Shown here in pieces: positions 5,834-7,487 of a DNA stretch of 7,487 nucleotides (the first letter of the stretch is position 1; every line of letters starts with the position of its first letter). Source of the DNA: Candidatus Glassiibacteriota bacterium. GTDB taxonomy: Bacteria > Gemmatimonadota > Glassbacteria > GWA2-58-10. The DNA lies in NCBI GenBank assembly GCA_016934095.1, contig JAFGTO010000345.1:1-7487 (forward strand). The letters are read 5' to 3'. The position numbers and the translations under genes are program-made. Below the pieces are notes generated by a model that did no database searches, was not told where the DNA came from, and was given only the letters and a program-made list of their open reading frames with translations.

Positions 5834-6511
5834 ATGACCGTTGAAAAGAAACTGAAAGCCGAAACCCGGGATAATTTCGGCAAGAACGAGATGCGCCGGC
5901 TTCGCAGGGCGGGCCGCGTTCCCGGCATTGTTTACGGCCCGGGTGAGGAGCCCCTGTCTGTCTGGCTCGACCACAAGGAGGTAGCGCACCTGCTCCACGG
6001 GATCACGGTGGAGAACACCGTTATCGACCTCTCGATTTCCGGAAAAGTCAACAGGAATCACCAGACCCTGATCCGCGAGGTCCAGCGGCACCCTTACAAA
6101 CCGGAAATCCAGCACCTGGATTTCTATTGCCTGGCCAAGGGCCGCTCGGTCAACGTAGAGGTGCCGATCGTGCTGCACGGCACGCCGGTAGGGGTACGCA
6201 ACCAGGGCGGGCTGGTTCAGCACGTGCTGCGCGACCTGGAAATTCTGGTACTGCCGGCACAGATCCCCGAGCACATCGTGGTGGATATCACCGACCTTGA
6301 AATCGGCGACAGTATCCATGTAGAAGACCTGGATCTCGGTGAGTTCGAGGTGTTGACCGACCTGAAGACCGCGGTGGTCAGTGTCATCCCGCCGACTCTG
6401 GTCAAGGAGCCGACCGCAGAGGAAGAGGAAGCTGCCGCGGAGGAGCTGGCAGTGGGCGAGGAACCCGAGGAGCCGGAAATCATCGGCCGCGAGAGGGAGA
6501 GCGAAGAATAA
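5834..6511 (+). CDS. rplY: Large ribosomal subunit protein bL25, long CTC form
   Basis: bL25 binds 5S rRNA in the large ribosomal subunit. The 225-residue form matches the two-domain CTC/TL5 type rather than the short Escherichia coli form. The N-terminal 5S-binding domain (about 1-92) has GRVPGIVYG (27-35) and the family's QHLDFY (93-98) at its end. The C-terminal beta domain spans about 103-187. After it comes an acidic tail (191-225) rich in Glu and Ala, common in this form. AAGGAG (5820-5825) lies eight bases before the ATG. Its TAA stop overlaps the probable start of pth, which suggests translational coupling. Confidence 0.96.
   Translation: MTVEKKLKAETRDNFGKNEMRRLRRAGRVPGIVYGPGEEPLSVWLDHKEVAHLLHGITVENTVIDLSISGKVNRNHQTLIREVQRHPYKPEIQHLDFYCLAKGRSVNVEVPIVLHGTPVGVRNQGGLVQHVLRDLEILVLPAQIPEHIVVDITDLEIGDSIHVEDLDLGEFEVLTDLKTAVVSVIPPTLVKEPTAEEEEAAAEELAVGEEPEEPEIIGRERESEE
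6495..6510 (+). promoter_or_regulatory. Ribosome binding site that selects the AUA start of pth
   Basis: GGGAG at 6495-6499 lies inside the end of rplY, eight bases ahead of ATA 6508. The string ATAA here merges the candidate start with the rplY TAA stop, as ATGA does in ordinary coupled gene pairs. The candidate rests on spacing alone. Confidence 0.45.
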
Positions 6512-7095
6512 TAGAGAACAACCCGGAATCCGATCTCAGTGTCCTGGTCGGCCTGGGCAACCCGGGAAAGCTTTACGAAAACACCCGGCACAACGTGGGT
6601 TTCTGGTTTATCGATTACCTGGCCCACGAGCTGGAGTTCGGCGATTTTGCCCGGGAAGCTTCCTGTCTGATCAGCGAGGGCTCGTTCCTGGACAAGAGTA
6701 TTGCGCTGGTCAAGCCTGTTCTCTACATGAACCGCAGCGGCCAGGCCTTGTCGATGTTCTGGCGCGTGCGGCCTTTCAATCCGGCAAACATGCTGATCTG
6801 TTATGATGATGTGGCGCTCCCGGCCGGCAAGATCCGTCTGCGCGCCCGCGGCTCGGCCGGGGGCCACAAGGGAATGATTTCCGTGCTGGAGGCCCTGGGC
6901 GGAGATGCCTGTGCCCGTCTCCGATTCGGAGTCGGCGGGGAACAGGTCCCAGAGGAGCTTACCGACTACGTGCTGAGCCCCTTCGAGCAGGCCGAGGAAG
7001 AAGCGGTCCTGGACCGTTTCCCAGAGGCACTCGAGGCGGTGAAAGTGTTCCTCGGCGAGGGAATCGACCAGGCGATGAACCGCTTTAATCCCTAG
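6508..7095 (+). CDS. pth: Peptidyl-tRNA hydrolase, probable non-canonical AUA start
   Basis: Pth hydrolyses the ester bond of peptidyl-tRNAs released from stalled ribosomes and is usually essential. From 6508 the protein has 195 residues, the normal length. Signatures are VGLGNPG with Asn18, TRHNVGF with catalytic His28, YMNRSG with Asn75, and CYDDVALP with Asp100, equivalent to E. coli Asn10, His20, Asn68 and Asp93. The position of E. coli Asn114 (GGHNG) is Lys121 here (GGHKG). The frame contains no ATG, GTG or TTG between the in-frame stop at 6340 and GTG 6595, and starting at 6595 would remove Asn18 and His28. The ATA at 6508 is preferred: GGGAG (6495-6499) lies eight bases upstream and it overlaps the rplY TAA stop. 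ATA 6511, CTG 6544 or a base error are alternatives. The product is certain; the start is not. Confidence 0.9.
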   Translation: MIENNPESDLSVLVGLGNPGKLYENTRHNVGFWFIDYLAHELEFGDFAREASCLISEGSFLDKSIALVKPVLYMNRSGQALSMFWRVRPFNPANMLICYDDVALPAGKIRLRARGSAGGHKGMISVLEALGGDACARLRFGVGGEQVPEELTDYVLSPFEQAEEEAVLDRFPEALEAVKVFLGEGIDQAMNRFNP

Positions 7096-7120
7096 TGCCG
7101 CACGGGACGGATTGATCGAC

Positions 7121-7132
7121 AGTATTAATACT
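7121..7132. other. Perfect 12-base palindrome upstream of hppA
   Basis: AGTATTAATACT is its own reverse complement and lies midway in the 61-base gap between pth and hppA, 24 bases before the hppA start. It has no loop, so it resembles a dimeric regulator site more than an RNA hairpin. No strong promoter hexamers accompany it. It may be chance in an AT-rich gap. Confidence 0.3.
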
Positions 7133-7156
7133 ACTTAACCACGGGGGACAGTGTCC

Positions 7157-7487
7157 ATGCCTGAAGAGACTATTTACCTGATTCCGCTGGCCGGCCTGCT
7201 GGCCCTGCTGTTTGCTTTCATCAAAGCGCGCGGAGTCCACAAGTTCGACCCCGGCAACGAGAAAATGATTCACATCAGCCAGGCCATCCGCGAGGGTGCG
7301 ATGGCTTTCCTGGCTCGTGAATACAAGGCCCTGTCGCTTTTCGTGCTGGCAGTCGCCGTGCTGCTGTCGGTCGGTTACGGGATCTCGCATCACATCGTGC
7401 AGTCTCTGGTTGCGGTTTCTTTCGTGGTCGGTGCTTTGTGCAGCGGACTGGCCGGCTATTTCGGGATGCGGGTGGCGACTTCCGCCA
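7157..7487 (+). CDS. hppA: Membrane-bound ion-pumping pyrophosphatase, N-terminal part (3' truncated)
   Basis: HppA couples hydrolysis of pyrophosphate to pumping of H+ or Na+ across the membrane. About 110 residues are visible of a protein that usually runs to some 650-800. The first membrane helix is near residues 6-23. The diagnostic segment ISQAIREGAMAFLAREYK follows, then two further helices and GYFGMRVATSA, matching the conserved GYxGMRxAT of the family. The ATG at 7157 has GGGGGA (7143-7148) eight bases upstream; a GTG two codons earlier is less well placed. The catalytic loops and the residues that decide H+ versus Na+ and K+ dependence lie beyond the window. It is 61 bases after pth and may share its transcript. 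Confidence 0.93.
   Translation, partial: MPEETIYLIPLAGLLALLFAFIKARGVHKFDPGNEKMIHISQAIREGAMAFLAREYKALSLFVLAVAVLLSVGYGISHHIVQSLVAVSFVVGALCSGLAGYFGMRVATSA

Noticed and set aside
6595..7095. pth starting at GTG 6595
   Set aside because: This start removes the GLGNPG and TRHN motifs that contain catalytic residues, which are plainly encoded just upstream in the same frame.

Overview
This is a GC-rich bacterial chromosome segment with seven protein genes and one tRNA, all on the plus strand; the first and last genes are cut by the window edges. The promoters that can be picked out have classical TTGACA-type -35 boxes rather than the Bacteroidetes type. The mix of a divergent Nramp transporter, a Tat-exported aldo/keto reductase, a secreted cohesin/dockerin protein and a membrane pyrophosphatase would fit an uncultured lineage of the FCB/PVC sort. 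That placement is a guess from gene style, not a phylogenetic result.

Positions 1-1182 hold the C-terminal nine membrane segments of an Nramp-superfamily transporter that lacks the usual metal-binding triad. Positions 1183-1403 carry a likely promoter and a hairpin-rich leader for a Tat-signal aldo/keto reductase (1404-2444). The gene-poor stretch 2445-2832 ends in a good promoter and a T-rich leader for a secreted 536-residue protein (2833-4443). That protein has three cohesin-like domains joined by Glu-Pro linkers, and a C-terminal dockerin with two calcium-loop repeats. A strong intrinsic terminator (4517-4557) closes this accessory half.

The second half is a translation and nucleotide housekeeping cluster: tRNA-Gln(UUG), prs (PRPP synthetase), rplY (bL25/CTC), pth (peptidyl-tRNA hydrolase) and the start of hppA (membrane-bound pyrophosphatase). 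The order tRNA-Gln/prs/rplY/pth is familiar from many bacteria. A good promoter precedes the tRNA, no convincing terminator follows it, and the genes are tightly spaced, so they are probably co-transcribed. Prs and the pyrophosphatase are loosely linked, since PRPP-dependent reactions release the pyrophosphate that HppA hydrolyses. bL25 and Pth both serve translation.

The most notable points are the protein carrying cohesins and a dockerin on one chain, and the pth reading frame, which has no ATG, GTG or TTG upstream of its essential N-terminal motif. It probably starts at an AUA overlapping the rplY stop, unless there is a base error. No mobile element, CRISPR array or obvious new defence system is visible.
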